Notes: generated by a model from the sequence alone, not told the origin. DNA of 64,000 nucleotides from Sulfolobaceae archaeon (GCA_028277025.1 JAPYVG010000002.1:62001-126000), one strand, 5' to 3'. Positions 47,241-56,183 are shown, numbered from the stretch's first letter. Numbers and translations are program-made.

Positions 47241-47290
47241 TGAAGGTCGATGTGATTGATTTGATGATAGGATTATCTCCGGCTGATTAC
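47234..47290 (+). ncRNA. C/D box sRNA overlapping the aldolase-like gene end, probable
   Basis: Box C ATGATGA (47237-47243) starts inside the stop codon of the upstream gene. A variant D' TTGA (about 47257-47260) and C' TGATGA (47262-47267) lie in the middle. A guide GGATTATCTCCGG and box D CTGA (47283-47286) close it. Spacing and length (about 50 nt) fit archaeal guide RNAs. The weak D' makes this less certain than the sRNA at 44590. Confidence 0.55.
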
Positions 47291-47658
47291 TTTAAGTTCC
47301 TTAAGATCTTCTCCTTAACAGGCTCGTCTAGTGAGTTAAGTACTTCCATAACTATTTTTTGATCCCTTTCAGCTAAATTCTTCGGAAGGGTAGAAGCAAC
47401 TTTCATTCTTAAAGCTAACACGTTCCTTACCACACTATCGTCATACATTGAGAGTAATCTCATAGTAACTTCACACCAATTTTTATACTCCTCATCGGTA
47501 GCTTTACTTGTCAGTGCAGTTAAAATTGACTTCAATGCGTTTTCAGCTGTTTCTGGGTCAAGGGCTAGAAGTTGTTGTAAGAGTTGGTTTATAACTGAAG
47601 CCCTAGAGGTATATTGTAGTCTTGCTATTTGGATTGGGTCTAACTGTTGGCTCATCAT
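47287..47658 (-). CDS. Helical protein, unknown
   Basis: The 123-residue protein begins MMSQQLDPIQIARLQYTSRA and is all helical with evenly spaced Leu (ASVINQLLQQLLALDPETA, VRNVLALRMKVASTLP). The pattern resembles a HEAT-like or four-helix fold. No motif is recognised. It begins 160 nt from the secreted-protein gene and ends beside the probable C/D box sRNA, so its terminator region and the sRNA overlap. Confidence 0.7.
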   Translation of the reverse strand: MMSQQLDPIQIARLQYTSRASVINQLLQQLLALDPETAENALKSILTALTSKATDEEYKNWCEVTMRLLSMYDDSVVRNVLALRMKVASTLPKNLAERDQKIVMEVLNSLDEPVKEKILRNLK

Positions 47659-47817
47659 TTTATTTTTTAAAAATCATAAATATTAAATTAAACGGTCATG
47701 ATTACCTAAATATTTATCTGGATTTATCTCAGCTTCTGCAAGATAAGGTGTGAAATAATGATGTTTTAAATGTTAAGGTGTATATTTATTGGGAAATTAC
47801 TTCTTTCATTGAATAAC

Positions 47818-48429
47818 TCAAATAATGAATATGACAACGTATTCTACCTCATATCCATCAACATCCCACACGGGCAACAAAATAATTGTGCCGGATTTTA
47901 TATTACCTAATTTTATTGTAACATTATACATCTGAAAATTACTGATATTTTGTACGAAAATGACCGATACATTTTTAGTATATCCTTGAATATAATAAGT
48001 ATAAACTGGGTCATTTAAATATGAATTATTTAAGAATAGATAGAAGTAAATTGTAGAGTTGGGTTCAGCTTCTATATATGTAGGTGTCACATAAAATACA
48101 GAATGAAGCTTTGTCGTATTAGAATAAAACTGCGGTTCGAGCGTGTAAGAGCTAGTAAAGTTAACTTTAGGTACCACTACTATATTATCACTTAGATTTA
48201 GATCTTGTATGAGTAATGGCTTACTATTATTCCCTAATGTTGATACATTGAGGTTGAAAATGTAAGGTCTAACTTGTTGTGGTGGTGTGCTAGTAGTCGC
48301 TGTTATTGATGTCTTTGTCTCTCTCATATTACCAAATTGTACCATGGTACTGGTAGTGTATATAATTGCAAAAGCAATCGCGAGTGAAAATAATATGCCA
48401 GCAATAGTTGATATTACTAGTTTATTCAC
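47818..48429 (-). CDS. Secreted or anchored protein, unknown
   Basis: The 203-residue protein starts with GTG and has an N-terminal membrane helix (about residues 5-27: ISTIAGILFSLAIAFAIIY). The extracellular part is rich in Thr, Asn and Tyr with many sequons (for example NNSYLND). It lacks a C-terminal anchor, so the N-terminal helix may hold it in the membrane. A TATA-like element (48449-48458) lies about 25 nt upstream. It is divergent from a membrane-bound HTH regulator, which may control it. Confidence 0.7.
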   Translation of the reverse strand: MNKLVISTIAGILFSLAIAFAIIYTTSTMVQFGNMRETKTSITATTSTPPQQVRPYIFNLNVSTLGNNSKPLLIQDLNLSDNIVVVPKVNFTSSYTLEPQFYSNTTKLHSVFYVTPTYIEAEPNSTIYFYLFLNNSYLNDPVYTYYIQGYTKNVSVIFVQNISNFQMYNVTIKLGNIKSGTIILLPVWDVDGYEVEYVVIFII

Positions 48430-48448
48430 GAGACTATCTTTTTCAGAA

Positions 48449-48498
48449 ATACTTTATATATCTATTCCAATGCTGAAGGAGGAAAAGTTTATTTAAAG
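48449..48498. promoter_or_regulatory. Divergent promoters of the secreted-protein and HTH-membrane genes
   Basis: On the minus strand GATATATAAAG (48449-48459) precedes the GTG at 48429 by about 25 nt. On the plus strand GTTTATTTAAAG (48487-48498) precedes the ATG at 48517 by about 25 nt. The two genes are likely regulated from the same 87-nt gap. Confidence 0.5.
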
Positions 48499-48516
48499 CA
48501 TGTTTAAACTAATAAT

Positions 48517-48960
48517 ATGGAACTCGAATTATCACCACCGACTCGAAAAGTTTACTATTATCTACTGAAGAATAGAAGTGGTGCTACTTTGCGCCAAATT
48601 CAAGAAGACTTAGGGTTTGCATCAACTAGTGCCGCGAGATATCATATAAAGAAACTAGTTAACGCTGGCCTAGTGGAAGAGACCTTTGACGGAAAATACG
48701 TTGTAAAAAAGGTAGTTATTGATGACGATTATCTCCTTCTCTTTAACTATATACTGCCTAAGAGTGTTTTCTTTTCCTCATTCTTCTTAACGTCGTTTAT
48801 TCTCATTCTTCTCTTCCTCTATTCTCATCCTTTTGCAATGGAAATATTTGGCGCGATTACGGCTTTTATAGCTGGGATTTTGTTCCTCATGGATTCTGTG
48901 AAGAAGTATTACAGGCTAAATAAGGTCACGTATCGTGATGAGAAGAATGAAGAAGATTAA
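48517..48960 (+). CDS. Membrane-bound winged-helix regulator, ArnR-like layout
   Basis: The 147-residue protein has an N-terminal winged helix (PTRKVYYYLLKNRSGATL, then SAARYHIKKLVNAGLVEE) of about 70 residues. Two hydrophobic helices follow (about 85-104 and 109-125), then a charged tail. A DNA-binding domain plus two C-terminal membrane helices is the layout of ArnR, which controls archaellum genes in Sulfolobus acidocaldarius. No archaellum gene is in this window. Whether it regulates the divergent secreted protein is inference. Confidence 0.8.
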   Translation: MELELSPPTRKVYYYLLKNRSGATLRQIQEDLGFASTSAARYHIKKLVNAGLVEETFDGKYVVKKVVIDDDYLLLFNYILPKSVFFSSFFLTSFILILLFLYSHPFAMEIFGAITAFIAGILFLMDSVKKYYRLNKVTYRDEKNEED

Positions 48961-49002
48961 CTTGTGCAGATGAGTCTTAGTAAAAAGGCCTCTCCATCTC
49001 CT

Positions 49003-49650
49003 TCAGAGTTTAAAGATAAGAGCGTTCAAATCCTCCTCATAATTTCTCAGTTCTTTGTCTATTGTTTTCTCTATCTCACTAACATCTACAAGTTTATTAT
49101 TTTTCACGAACCAATAAGGTAAAACTACCTCATTCTGTTCATATACTCCAACGCTTTTAGGAACCCAAACCTCCTTACCGTTTATTACTAAAAGGTAAGC
49201 CTTTTGCGTCTCCACCTTAAGTTTTGCCGGGATCTTGATTAGCTCTTCATTATACTTTTTCTCTATTTCAAATCTTATCTTACGAACAATGTAATTTAAT
49301 AATGTTGTTTTGTCCTCAAAGTATTTTCCGTCATAAAAGTATAGGCTTAAGTCTTTATGTCTACATACTTGTATCTTTTCTCCTCTGATCTCAATCCCGT
49401 CATTACAATTAATTACAGTTAATTCACCTTTTTCTAAAACATAATATTCTATTACTGTCTTTTCATTACTCTTGTAAACTCTTTTTATCAAAGTTTCCTC
49501 TTTTTCATCCAATTCACCTTCTATATATTTTATGTTTTTTAGAGTGTGTATTATTTTGTCCTTGAGCTTTACCTTTCTCCATTTGCTGTTTTCGTAAGCA
49601 AGGCAATACTCCTCTTCATTTTTACTAATTTTCCCTATCCTGACTCTCAT
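49003..49650 (-). CDS. Unknown protein rich in charged residues
   Basis: The 215-residue protein alternates short strands and helices and is rich in Lys, Glu and Tyr (for example KYNEELIKIPAKLKVE, LLVINGKEVWVPKSV). Two cysteines are near the middle (NCNDG, VCRHKD). There is no signal peptide or membrane segment. I recognise no domain. It lies 15 nt before a small two-helix membrane gene on the same strand, so the two may be an operon with the coiled-coil gene at 50143. Confidence 0.7.
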   Translation of the reverse strand: MRVRIGKISKNEEEYCLAYENSKWRKVKLKDKIIHTLKNIKYIEGELDEKEETLIKRVYKSNEKTVIEYYVLEKGELTVINCNDGIEIRGEKIQVCRHKDLSLYFYDGKYFEDKTTLLNYIVRKIRFEIEKKYNEELIKIPAKLKVETQKAYLLVINGKEVWVPKSVGVYEQNEVVLPYWFVKNNKLVDVSEIEKTIDKELRNYEEDLNALIFKL

Positions 49651-49665
49651 GGTTTAAAATTTTCA

Positions 49666-49863
49666 TTAAAGCACTAAAAAGGCTACCACTAGAAGAGCAA
49701 TACTTATAGTAAGGAGTATTGTTCCCAAGTTAATTGCCCATCTTTCCTCGAACCCGGGTAGTTTAAGCTTATAAAAAATAATATGAACTCCCCCATAAAA
49801 TAGTAAGATTATTGAGATTGTTGCAAAAATAATTCTTATTAACAATTCTGAATTAATATACAC
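49666..49863 (-). CDS. Small two-helix membrane protein
   Basis: The 65-residue protein has two hydrophobic segments (about residues 6-27 and 42-63) joined by a short polar loop (KLKLPGFEERWAIN). It is small but shows good start context (ATG at 49863) and sits between two genes on its strand. The function is unknown. Confidence 0.6.
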   Translation of the reverse strand: MYINSELLIRIIFATISIILLFYGGVHIIFYKLKLPGFEERWAINLGTILLTISIALLVVAFLVL

Positions 49864-49966
49864 GATATAACTATTCTCCGTTCATTTTAAAACTAACCAT
49901 TAACTTAAAAAATATACAAAAAGTGTTTGAAAAGTGTGATATTACAAAGAATCTAGACAGACCAGA

Positions 49967-50143
49967 TTACTTCTTTAATTCCTTCAAGTTGTCTCTTATA
50001 TCATCTACAATATCGAGAGCTTCATCAATTTCATCCTTTATGTCCTCTCCTTTATTCGCCAAATCTATTAGTTCATCAATTTTATCAGAAAGGTCGTCCA
50101 CCATATCTTTAATCTCTTCTAATATCTCCTTTTTCTCGCTCAT
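49967..50143 (-). CDS. Small acidic coiled-coil protein, 58 residues
   Basis: A short frame from ATG at 50143 to TAA at 49967 encodes MSEKKEILEEIKDMVDDLS and a long run of Asp/Glu/Lys/Ile with heptad spacing, ending DNLKELKK. The plus-strand ORF covering the same bases is Ser/Phe-rich and an antisense shadow. The minus frame has normal archaeal codon use. It is probably a small coiled-coil protein that binds a partner. The next gene on the plus strand starts at 50209. Confidence 0.65.
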   Translation of the reverse strand: MSEKKEILEEIKDMVDDLSDKIDELIDLANKGEDIKDEIDEALDIVDDIRDNLKELKK

Positions 50144-50208
50144 AAAATAAAGTAAATCCCGTAGCTAATAACATTTTACTTTTTATCCTCCCTTCCACTT
50201 TTTGAAAC

Positions 50209-51501
50209 ATGGATAGCTTATCCAAAAAGCTTGAGCCAAAGGAAAACACTATTAAGCCTTACCTTGTTTATGCACAATCTTTAAGCTCTATAGCACCTCT
50301 CGGTTCAGTTTCTGCATATCTAACTTATGCCTTCTCATCCTCCCTATCATCAACTTTCTTAGCCGGAATTATAGGAGTTCTAATATACTTCTTATGGGTT
50401 CTCATAGGGTATAGGTATTCTAAAGTTATAGCAACAACTGGTGGGATTTACGATTTCGCTAGGAGTGGAGGAGGAGAGCTAATAGGCAAAATAGCTGGAT
50501 GGCTATACTGGATAAGTTATGCCGTATATCTTTCATCCGCGACCACTTACTTGTCTGGTATTGTAATCCCTACAGTATTTAATGTAAATCCCATGTTATT
50601 AGAAATTGTAATTCCACTTGCCCTCACTCTCCTTATCTTATCTGGGGTTAAACCACCATTATTTTACGCCTTAATTACCTCAAGTATAGAAGTAGTGTTA
50701 ATAATTATACTGGGCGTAAAAGTCCTCAGTAGTACCGGACTTTCCTTATGGGAGCCCTTAACTGTAAATGTTAGTCTTTCCTCTTTCTTTTCTGGTGCGT
50801 TGGCCGTGGGCTTTACGCTAGCCGGTGGCGGTGCGTCATTCTTCTTAGGTTATGAGGCTGAGGGAAAAGGTAAAACAGTGGGGAAAGCCTACATACTAGC
50901 TTATTGGGTAGCCTCTCTATCAGTACTATTTGCTGCATATTTTGAGACTGCGGCCGTTGGTTATTCTAATGAAGGAGTGTTAGAGCTCTTAAATACTACT
51001 CAATACCCTGGGTATTACATTGCGGAAAAATATGTTAATCCAACGTTTGGCCTTATAATTTTTATATTTACTGCCAATAGCCTAATAGGCTCAGTGACTG
51101 CTGCATATTTAGCACTGTCGAGGCTAACTTATTCTCTCCTTAAAAAAGACATGCTAACTTCAGTTTTAGTAGTAGCATCGCTTTTCATTGGAATAAACCT
51201 AATAGCATCGATTACGCAACAGTACTTAATCGTCTATACACTAACGACTGAAGCATCTTTAGTCACTCTTTATTCTTCCCACCTTTTAGTTTCTTCAGTC
51301 TTCCCATCTTTTACTAAAAAGGTAATAAGGTTAAAATGGTATGACTTTGCGTTAGCACTCTCTACTGTACTCTTAATGGGTTATGGGTTGTGGAGCAACC
51401 TTAATCAGACTTCATTAGTTGCTGAAATAGGAGTAATCTCATTAAGTTTAGGAGTTATAATTGGAATTATACACTGGTGGTGGTATAAACGTTTGAGGTA
51501 A
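50209..51501 (+). CDS. APC-family amino acid permease
   Basis: The 430-residue protein has about twelve helices and APC features: an unwound first helix region (SSIAPLGSVSAYLTYAFS), GGIYDFARSGGGELIGKIAGWLYW and GYEAEGKGKTVGKAY. It probably moves amino acids or amines into the cell with protons. The substrate is unknown. A small gene follows 17 nt later on the same strand. Confidence 0.85.
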   Translation: MDSLSKKLEPKENTIKPYLVYAQSLSSIAPLGSVSAYLTYAFSSSLSSTFLAGIIGVLIYFLWVLIGYRYSKVIATTGGIYDFARSGGGELIGKIAGWLYWISYAVYLSSATTYLSGIVIPTVFNVNPMLLEIVIPLALTLLILSGVKPPLFYALITSSIEVVLIIILGVKVLSSTGLSLWEPLTVNVSLSSFFSGALAVGFTLAGGGASFFLGYEAEGKGKTVGKAYILAYWVASLSVLFAAYFETAAVGYSNEGVLELLNTTQYPGYYIAEKYVNPTFGLIIFIFTANSLIGSVTAAYLALSRLTYSLLKKDMLTSVLVVASLFIGINLIASITQQYLIVYTLTTEASLVTLYSSHLLVSSVFPSFTKKVIRLKWYDFALALSTVLLMGYGLWSNLNQTSLVAEIGVISLSLGVIIGIIHWWWYKRLR

Positions 51502-51518
51502 TAGAAAACCTAGTTAAA

Positions 51519-51734
51519 ATGGGAAAGACTCTAACTGCTCTGAATTACATTAAACAACTAGTCAAAGATAATATTGATAAAGTAAGGGAAGACGAGGAGT
51601 GTAAAACAATTATAGACTTAGTTTTACGTTTTCCATCCCTAAATGACGAGAGTTGGAGGTATTTTGTTCCGAGACTAGAAAAAGAAGAGGTAATGGCGTT
51701 AATAGAAAAAATTAAGGATTGTCTTAATTTTTAA
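51519..51734 (+). CDS. Small helical protein, unknown
   Basis: The 71-residue protein starts with ATG 17 nt after the permease gene and is mostly helical (TALNYIKQLVKDNIDKVRED, EEVMALIEKIKDCLNF). Two cysteines are present. It has no known motif. It overlaps the convergent transporter gene by 4 nt. It may be co-transcribed with the permease. Confidence 0.6.
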   Translation: MGKTLTALNYIKQLVKDNIDKVREDEECKTIIDLVLRFPSLNDESWRYFVPRLEKEEVMALIEKIKDCLNF

Positions 51735-53170
51735 ATTCCAGCATTAGCCTCATTAACTTTTTCTAGGCTTTGTCCGATAGTATTTGGTAATACGAAAATT
51801 AGTACAATACCCATTATTACCATAGGGACTTGGAATAAAGTCCAAATAAGAATTGAGGAAGTATAAATTCCAATCGATGCAGATAACTCATCTATTAATC
51901 CTATTATAATTGCAGTAGATATTGCTGCACCTAAATGGGCCGCACCGTCTGAGAACGCGAAAGCAGTAGCTCTAGCATAGGTTGGTACGTTCTCAGTACC
52001 GTTAAGGTAGTTCAATTGGTTACTCCATCCAACGCCTATAAAATTAGTTAATAACATCCCGGCAAAAGCTGCTGGTATATTATTCTGCACTGTGAAATAA
52101 ATTGTTATTAATACACCCAATAGCAGTCCAACCCCATAAGCTATAGTTGTTAAGACAGCCCTCCTTACCCTCTCTACTATAAATCTCAGCCCTATCGCAC
52201 CTAAAAACGTGGCAACTCCCGCTAGCCCAAAGAGGAATGTATAAGTGTTTACGTCTTTTGATGGCACCACGTTACCGCTCCACAATAGATATTCTGTAAG
52301 ATAAGGATATTCACCGAAGTAGAAGAAGAATATTGATAACATTACTGAGATTATCCTAATGGTGTAAGTTTTATTCTTGAATACTGTAAACGGATCTTTT
52401 TCCTCAACTCTATAATTTAACGGGTTATAGGGAGGTAGTTCGTTAAGATGTGCTTTCACTTTCGCGTCCTCCTCCATTTTTCTCACGATCCTTTCAGCTT
52501 CGTCTAACCTGCCTTTAAGTGCTAACATCCTCACGGTTTCATCGGCGTGGGATCTGATAATAAGTACTATAAAGGCTAATGTAGCACCTACTAGGAATAT
52601 AACCCTCCAACCTATTGCTGGATTGAGTAAGTCTATTACTGAAGCTAAGAAAGGCCCTAATCCCAGTCCAGCCCATCCAGCAATATAGATTAGGTTAAAA
52701 TATTGCCCTCTCTTCACTGCTGGAACCATTTCTACTATATACGTGGGTACTAGAATTAAGTCTCCTCCAATTCCCATGCCAGTAATAAATCTGAAGATGA
52801 TAAACATTGGGTAATTAACTGATAGTGCATTTCCTAAACTCCCTACTGCTGTGAGCAGTGCCGTAAATATCAGCATCGGTTTTCTTCCATACTTATCCGC
52901 GAAATAACCTAACAGTATTGCTCCGGGGATGTAACCGAATAACCCCATAGAGACTACTACTGATGCCTCTGATGGAGTTAGTCCGGTATACTGTAAGGAG
53001 GTTGGTGAGAAAGCGATCCCTATATCTATTACGTCGTACAGTGCTATGAAATAACCAAATGCTAATGCTAAAATTACTGAAATAGGTAGTACCATAGTCG
53101 GTAGCCTGTCTATTCTAGCAGTTAGCTCAGCAATTTTAGAGTAAATATCAGATTTTGAGGGTTTGCTCAT
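51731..53170 (-). CDS. MFS transporter, sugar/phosphate porter type
   Basis: The 479-residue protein has about twelve membrane helices with the MFS loop motif YFADKYGRKPMLIF after helix 2, RFITGMGIGGDLILVPTYIVE and a central loop of about 50 charged residues. This long loop and the motif set fit the sugar porter or PhT/AAHS-like subfamilies. The substrate (sugar, phosphate or aromatic acid) cannot be told. It has its own promoter region divergent from the TrkA-N channel. Confidence 0.85.
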   Translation of the reverse strand: MSKPSKSDIYSKIAELTARIDRLPTMVLPISVILALAFGYFIALYDVIDIGIAFSPTSLQYTGLTPSEASVVVSMGLFGYIPGAILLGYFADKYGRKPMLIFTALLTAVGSLGNALSVNYPMFIIFRFITGMGIGGDLILVPTYIVEMVPAVKRGQYFNLIYIAGWAGLGLGPFLASVIDLLNPAIGWRVIFLVGATLAFIVLIIRSHADETVRMLALKGRLDEAERIVRKMEEDAKVKAHLNELPPYNPLNYRVEEKDPFTVFKNKTYTIRIISVMLSIFFFYFGEYPYLTEYLLWSGNVVPSKDVNTYTFLFGLAGVATFLGAIGLRFIVERVRRAVLTTIAYGVGLLLGVLITIYFTVQNNIPAAFAGMLLTNFIGVGWSNQLNYLNGTENVPTYARATAFAFSDGAAHLGAAISTAIIIGLIDELSASIGIYTSSILIWTLFQVPMVIMGIVLIFVLPNTIGQSLEKVNEANAGI

Positions 53171-53356
53171 GACAATATAAATAGTGTGTGACCCCTATTT
53201 AAGCATTTCATACCTACTTATACTTGTTTATACTGTATTTATTATACAATTTGTTGAAATACTAATTGTCACTGTTCTTAATGAAAATTTTCTACACATA
53301 AAGACGATGTAATGATAAAACGAAAACATTTTTAGTTATCTTTTTGAACACTTTTT

Positions 53357-54373
53357 GTGGATAAGGTAAGGTTATGGAACAGATATATTTTACGACTTTT
53401 AGAAATATTTACTGCACCGTATTCAGTCCTAAGAAAGATATACCCTCAGCTTATTACTCTCTCAATAGTAGTTTATGTAATAGCATTAGTATTCGTATAT
53501 TATCAACATCTTGACTGGATTTCAGCAATTTACGCTGCAGTAAATGTGATAACTACAGTAGGTTTATATGCGCCAGATATTAACACTATGCCTTCTGATG
53601 AGAAATTGTTTTTAACGATCCTAATTCTATTTACGGTAGGCTTATTTGCCTCAATGGTACAATCATTAATAGGTACTATAGTTAATAGGGCTACCTGGAT
53701 AGACGTTAGGGCGAGGTGGAGAGGAACACACATGAAGTCTCATATTGTGTTGATAGGAGATTCTTTAAGTATACTTTCTGCAGTAAAGAAATTAAACCAA
53801 ATGGATAAGGATTTTGTGGTACTTACTCCATCCAAGGAAATCTATAGTGAAATTAAGAGTGATAAGGTAATTTTAGGAGACCCTAAAGATGAAAATAACT
53901 TAATTTCTGCCGGTATAAAGAACGCCTTAGCCGCAATAATAGCTATGGATAACGATTCGGAAACACTTTTAGTAACACTTAAAGTTCAGAAGTTGAACCC
54001 GCCACTTACTGTGGTTACTGTAGTAAAAGATCCCTCGCTTGTAGATCTGATGAAAACAGCTGGCGCAGACGTTGTAATACCTTATGAAGACATAATAGGT
54101 AGAATTTTAGCCTTTACCTCAGTATCCAAAAATTTTGCTGGAATAATATATTCACCAGAAAGAAAAGGAGATTATTCAATAGCAATATTTGATGTAAAAA
54201 AAGAGGTTAGACTCAAAGACTTACCAGATAAAGTAGTCCCAATAGCTATTGTTAGAAATGGTAATCTGGATCCTTATTTCACTAAAGATACAGTTTTAAA
54301 ACCTGGCGAGGCACTTTTTGTATTAGGTGACCCTTCGTATTTCAAAGAAGTTGAGAGAATTCTAGGAGGGTAA
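53357..54373 (+). CDS. Two-helix ion channel with TrkA-N (RCK) domain
   Basis: The 338-residue protein starts with GTG. Two membrane helices (about residues 30-50 and 75-100) flank a pore loop VNVITTVGLYAPD, where potassium channels usually have TVGYG. A TrkA-N Rossmann domain follows (HIVLIGDSLSILSAVKKL, VILGDPKDENNL) and then a TrkA-C-like region (DLPDKVVPIAIVRNGN). This is a Kch/MthK-type design. The altered filter makes ion choice uncertain. Confidence 0.85.
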   Translation: MDKVRLWNRYILRLLEIFTAPYSVLRKIYPQLITLSIVVYVIALVFVYYQHLDWISAIYAAVNVITTVGLYAPDINTMPSDEKLFLTILILFTVGLFASMVQSLIGTIVNRATWIDVRARWRGTHMKSHIVLIGDSLSILSAVKKLNQMDKDFVVLTPSKEIYSEIKSDKVILGDPKDENNLISAGIKNALAAIIAMDNDSETLLVTLKVQKLNPPLTVVTVVKDPSLVDLMKTAGADVVIPYEDIIGRILAFTSVSKNFAGIIYSPERKGDYSIAIFDVKKEVRLKDLPDKVVPIAIVRNGNLDPYFTKDTVLKPGEALFVLGDPSYFKEVERILGG

Positions 54374-54524
54374 TAAAGACAACTGTATGTTAAAAATTGA
54401 ATTTGCTGTATTTTACTTTCTCTTTAATTAGTTTTTATCAGTAAATCAAACTTTAGTCGCAAGAATTAATTCTATTAGTTTAAGTTAAGAAAATTGATTT
54501 CACATGAGGCGATACGAACGAAAA

Positions 54525-54533
54525 GCTTATAAG
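54525..54533 (+). promoter_or_regulatory. TATA box of the gene at 54557
   Basis: GCTTATAAG is centred about 28 nt upstream of the ATG at 54557. Confidence 0.5.
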
Positions 54534-54556
54534 TGTAAACATGTAATACTGTATTA

Positions 54557-55045
54557 ATGTCAAACAGTCAAGACGAAAACAAAAAGAAAACGGTTACGAT
54601 AAGGGGAGTAGATATGTCATTATATGAGAGATTAGTAAAGGTTGCTAGGGATAGTGGGAAAACAGTTGGAGAAGTCATGAACCAAGCTATGAGCACTTTT
54701 CTTGGGGTGGCTGGAAAGGCTGGAGAAAAAATAGATCAAGCAATAAGTATGAGTAAGGATGTGGGGAAATCGTTTATTGAAGGTTTTAATGAGGCTAAAA
54801 AGAATATTGTTATAATTTCGGATTTGGAAAGTATAGAAGTAAAAAAGGAAGAACTAGTAAGCTTCGGAAAGCCAGTGTCATTTAGGAATATCGGGAAATT
54901 AGTTTTAGTAGATATAGACCAAGACACTTTTAATACCTTTATAGATTCTATAATCTCTGTGAATGAATTAGTAATACCAAGAAACTTAAATAAGTTTTTC
55001 GTTTTACAAAAATGTAAATTCGTTAAAAAGATAACTCAATCTTGA
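54557..55045 (+). CDS. Ribbon-helix-helix-like protein with unknown C-terminal domain
   Basis: The 162-residue protein has an N-terminal RHH-like segment: KTVTIRGVDMSLYERL then ARDSGKTVGEVMNQAMSTF, the strand-helix-helix pattern of CopG-type regulators. From about residue 80 an alpha/beta part follows (KKNIVIISDLESIEV, GKLVLVDIDQDTFN). Such proteins are usually DNA-binding; the C-terminal part could sense a ligand. No toxin-like gene lies beside it. Confidence 0.7.
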   Translation: MSNSQDENKKKTVTIRGVDMSLYERLVKVARDSGKTVGEVMNQAMSTFLGVAGKAGEKIDQAISMSKDVGKSFIEGFNEAKKNIVIISDLESIEVKKEELVSFGKPVSFRNIGKLVLVDIDQDTFNTFIDSIISVNELVIPRNLNKFFVLQKCKFVKKITQS

Positions 55046-55060
55046 TTTTCTCTTTTTTCT
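55046..55060 (+). terminator. Pyrimidine-rich terminator between convergent genes
   Basis: Right after the stop at 55045 there is a T-rich run (TTTTCTCTTTTTTCT) in the 32-nt gap before the convergent MFS gene ends at 55078. This is consistent with an archaeal T-run terminator for the plus-strand gene. Confidence 0.4.
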
Positions 55061-55077
55061 CCTCCCTCCTTTTCTCT

Positions 55078-56175
55078 TTATCTCAGCAGAACGTAATAGA
55101 TTAATGAAGATACGATTATCAATATGCTACAAATAATCCACAACAAGAGAAAGCCGAAATTAAGAATGATTATTGAGGCAATAAAAGGTGCGACTATTCC
55201 GCTACTTTGCCAGAAGAAATTCGCAAAACCACTTACACTACCGGCGTTCCTACCGCCGATTAGGGACACTGCAGAAGAGTTTGCTGGAGTTATTATAAAC
55301 CTAACGAAACCCATTAATACTGATACTATGAGAACTACATTACCTATGGATAATAAGGCGGTTAAAACGCCGTAGATAAACTCAAAGAAGGACAAGGTAT
55401 TTCTAACACCGATTTTAGAGATGATATAGCCGGCAATTATCGTAGAAGGAATTCCGGCTAAGGCTAAAGAAGAATAAGCAAACCCAGCAATTATAGGGTT
55501 TAAGCCTATGCTTAGAAAGTACTTATAAGCATATAGAGTAATTACCCAGTAAGAGAGGAAGAACAGAAAGCCTGAAAAGGCTAAAGTCAGTACTTTTTTA
55601 TCTTTTATGATGGCGAATTGGGTGGACGAAGTCGTATAACTCTTGACTTTTAAATAAGATAAGGCTAGGACTAGAGAGCTCAAAGCGATGAGGTAATAAC
55701 TCCAGTTCCACCCGAATGAAAGACTAATGATCGGTAAAATTAGTCCAGCAAGGACTATGGACAACGGCCAGGCTAAGCTATAATAACCTATGGCTACGGG
55801 TAGCTCGTTTTTATCGAAACTGGTAGATAAAATCTTAATAGTCACTGGGTAAATCCAACCAGCGGACAAACCCATTAAAAAGCTAGCAATGTATTCAACC
55901 TCTATGCTTATTCCTAAACCACTTAAGAACGATGAAAAGGAAAGGCCTAAAAGTGAAATGAGTGCAATAATGTTAGGTTTAACTTTATCTGAGAGAAAAC
56001 CTGCCGGAAGTTGGACTAGGATATAACCTATAAAAAACAAAGAAAAAATAATACTATCCTCTATTTCTGTAGGCTTCAAATTTGAGTAAACAGAGACGAT
56101 ACTCCAGGCTATACGTGAGAAATAACTCATGAAAAATGAAGCTGACGTAAGGAATATGATAAACACTTTTTTCAT
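55078..56175 (-). CDS. MFS transporter
   Basis: The 365-residue protein has about eleven or twelve helices with the MFS motif LPAGFLSDKVKPNIIAL near residues 56-72 and paired halves. It is short for an MFS carrier but within range. The substrate is unknown. It begins 8 nt after the LysO-like gene on the same strand, so the two are probably one operon. Confidence 0.78.
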   Translation of the reverse strand: MKKVFIIFLTSASFFMSYFSRIAWSIVSVYSNLKPTEIEDSIIFSLFFIGYILVQLPAGFLSDKVKPNIIALISLLGLSFSSFLSGLGISIEVEYIASFLMGLSAGWIYPVTIKILSTSFDKNELPVAIGYYSLAWPLSIVLAGLILPIISLSFGWNWSYYLIALSSLVLALSYLKVKSYTTSSTQFAIIKDKKVLTLAFSGFLFFLSYWVITLYAYKYFLSIGLNPIIAGFAYSSLALAGIPSTIIAGYIISKIGVRNTLSFFEFIYGVLTALLSIGNVVLIVSVLMGFVRFIITPANSSAVSLIGGRNAGSVSGFANFFWQSSGIVAPFIASIIILNFGFLLLWIICSILIIVSSLIYYVLLR

Positions 56176-56183
56176 TATTCCAC

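Noticed and set aside
49923..50150. A 75-residue plus-strand frame
   Set aside because: It is very rich in Ser, Ile and Phe and is antisense to the better minus-strand coiled-coil gene 49967-50143.
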